A DNA stretch of 64,000 bases from Streptomyces viridochromogenes (GTDB lineage: Bacteria > Actinomycetota > Actinomycetes > Streptomycetales > Streptomycetaceae), in NCBI RefSeq assembly GCF_001270495.1, contig NZ_LGUR01000201.1, positions 67,434 to 131,433 of the forward strand, written 5' to 3'. How positions within the stretch are numbered: position 1 is the stretch's first letter; each line of letters opens with the position of its first letter. The position numbers and the translations under genes were made by a program. Of this stretch, positions 63,388 to 64,000 are shown piece after piece. A model generated the notes under the pieces. The model saw only the letters and a program-made list of their open reading frames with translations. It made no database searches and was not told where the DNA came from.

Positions 63388-63505
63388 CGATGTGAGTACC
63401 GAAATGCCCAGACCATCGATGGTATGGGAGAGCGCTGAGCCGTCTCTCTGACGGCTGATCAGCTCCTGCTCGAGCGCTTCCGCCGAGGCAGACCGTACAG
63501 ATCCG

Positions 63506-63539
63506 TCCCTTCCACCGTCTCTGCCGAGGGTGGAAGGGA
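63506..63539 (+). terminator. Hairpin downstream of the secreted protein gene
   Basis: TCCCTTCCACC (63506-63516) pairs with GGTGGAAGGGA (63529-63539). A smaller hairpin AGCCGTC/GACGGCT lies at 63438-63456. The rest of 63388-63862 holds no supported gene. Confidence 0.65.
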
Positions 63540-63862
63540 TGTTGTCGTTGCGGAACGTCCGAAATGCCGTCACCGAGCGGCTGCTGCCCGTGGGCTCGGC
63601 GTCGCCGCAGTGGCCTCTGGCTCACACCGGCGCTGCGTCTTCCGAGAACTCGGCGTTTCGTACCTGAGCCACGCAACCCGGCTCTTCGCAGCGCGCAGCC
63701 GTTTTCACGACGAGCGGGTGCACACCGTGGCGCCCATGAGTCGGTCGCCGATCACGAACCAGTTCCTGTCGTAGTTGGGAGGACGAGTGTGTGGCCAGCG
63801 GGGGGCCAGGCAACGGCGGCCACGGCGAGCGCGAGTGTCCAGGGGCCGCTGCCCGCGACACC

Positions 63863-64000
63863 ATGGTCACCGGCCGCACGCCGCGTGAGTCGACCGGTCG
63901 TCCGGAGCTGACCGAGGCCGCGATCGTGGTCTCCGGTGGCCGTGGCGTCAACGGCGCGGAGAACTTCGCGATCATCGAGGCCCTCGCCGACTCCCTCGGC
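63863..64000 (+). pseudogene. etfA: Electron transfer flavoprotein alpha subunit, 5' part missing, runs off window
   Basis: The last 46 codons read [20 protein letters not shown] then [16 protein letters not shown]. This is the start of the FAD-binding C-terminal domain of EtfA, which in an intact protein lies about 180 residues from the N-terminus. The DNA just upstream does not encode the N-terminal domain in any frame, so the gene appears cut at about 63863, or this is an unusual short start. The remainder lies beyond the window. Confidence 0.65.

Noticed and set aside
1..64000. CRISPR arrays, rRNA and tRNA genes, riboswitches
   Set aside because: No regularly spaced repeats, cloverleaf-forming segments or conserved riboswitch cores were recognised by reading both strands.

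Overview
The window looks like a Streptomyces (or close actinomycete) chromosome. It has very high G+C with G/C-rich third codon positions, frequent GTG/TTG starts, ATGA/GTGA/TTGA gene overlaps, a SpoIIE-type phosphatase with an RsbW-like ATPase domain, DUF2180 and DUF1996 proteins, and BrkB/YihY, ROK, PadR and LacI regulators. The many gene fragments and insertion-sequence relics suggest accessory, perhaps arm-region, DNA. No tRNA, rRNA or CRISPR was found.

Left part (1-9.4 kb). On the minus strand a HAD-family hydrolase and an FAD oxidoreductase flank decayed pieces of RidA, DSD1 and SDR genes. A GntR/FCD regulator follows, then two small genes and an IS5-type relic. The intact ridA - DSD1-type PLP dehydratase - SDR - cupin series starts at 6.2 kb. 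A palindrome of the type TGGTCGACAATCGACCA occurs upstream of the HAD gene, of gntR and of ridA, so these probably form one GntR regulon.

Central catabolic locus (9.8-26.9 kb). A spermidine/putrescine-type ABC transporter (binding protein, a frameshifted ATPase gene, two permeases) runs into a class III aminotransferase, an AstE/aspartoacylase-type deacylase, an aldehyde dehydrogenase, an aldo-keto reductase, a HAD hydrolase, a PuuB-like FAD oxidoreductase, aspartate ammonia-lyase and a second SDR. The enzymes fit import and breakdown of an N-acylated or cyclic diamine through an aldehyde to aspartate and fumarate. The order aminotransferase-deacylase-aldehyde dehydrogenase resembles ectoine breakdown, but no ectoine hydrolase is present. 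Facing it is a two-gene unit: a second paralogous binding protein and a membrane sensor phosphatase (Cache-PAS-GAF-PP2C-HATPase). This may be the signalling arm that senses the same substrate.

Fragment zones and small loci (27-43 kb). The stretch 27.3-28.5 kb is a mosaic of a peptide-binding protein, a metal ATPase and a HAD gene. Next come a PLP phospho-lyase with its partner kinase (hydroxylysine-type) and a divergent ROK regulator, then more fragments (Lrp, aldehyde dehydrogenase, IS110, LacI), a YihY membrane protein, a decayed DMFase-type gene, a GTGCTGACT repeat zone, a frameshifted response regulator, a DUF1996 secreted protein and a PadR/isochorismatase pair.

Right part (43-64 kb). 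A histidine kinase/response regulator pair is divergent from an ABC-2 exporter whose first permease carries an inserted extracellular domain. Another fragment zone follows (48.7-51.8 kb: LacI, integrase, ATP-dependent DNA ligase, IS21, MFS). A sugar-utilisation locus holds a secreted sialidase-fold/ricin glycosidase, a GH42 enzyme, a CUT1 ABC importer and a LacI regulator. The window ends with an FMN-binding fragment, a methyltransferase, a second copy of the 36.5-kb repeat, a small secreted protein and a 5'-less etfA that runs off the edge.
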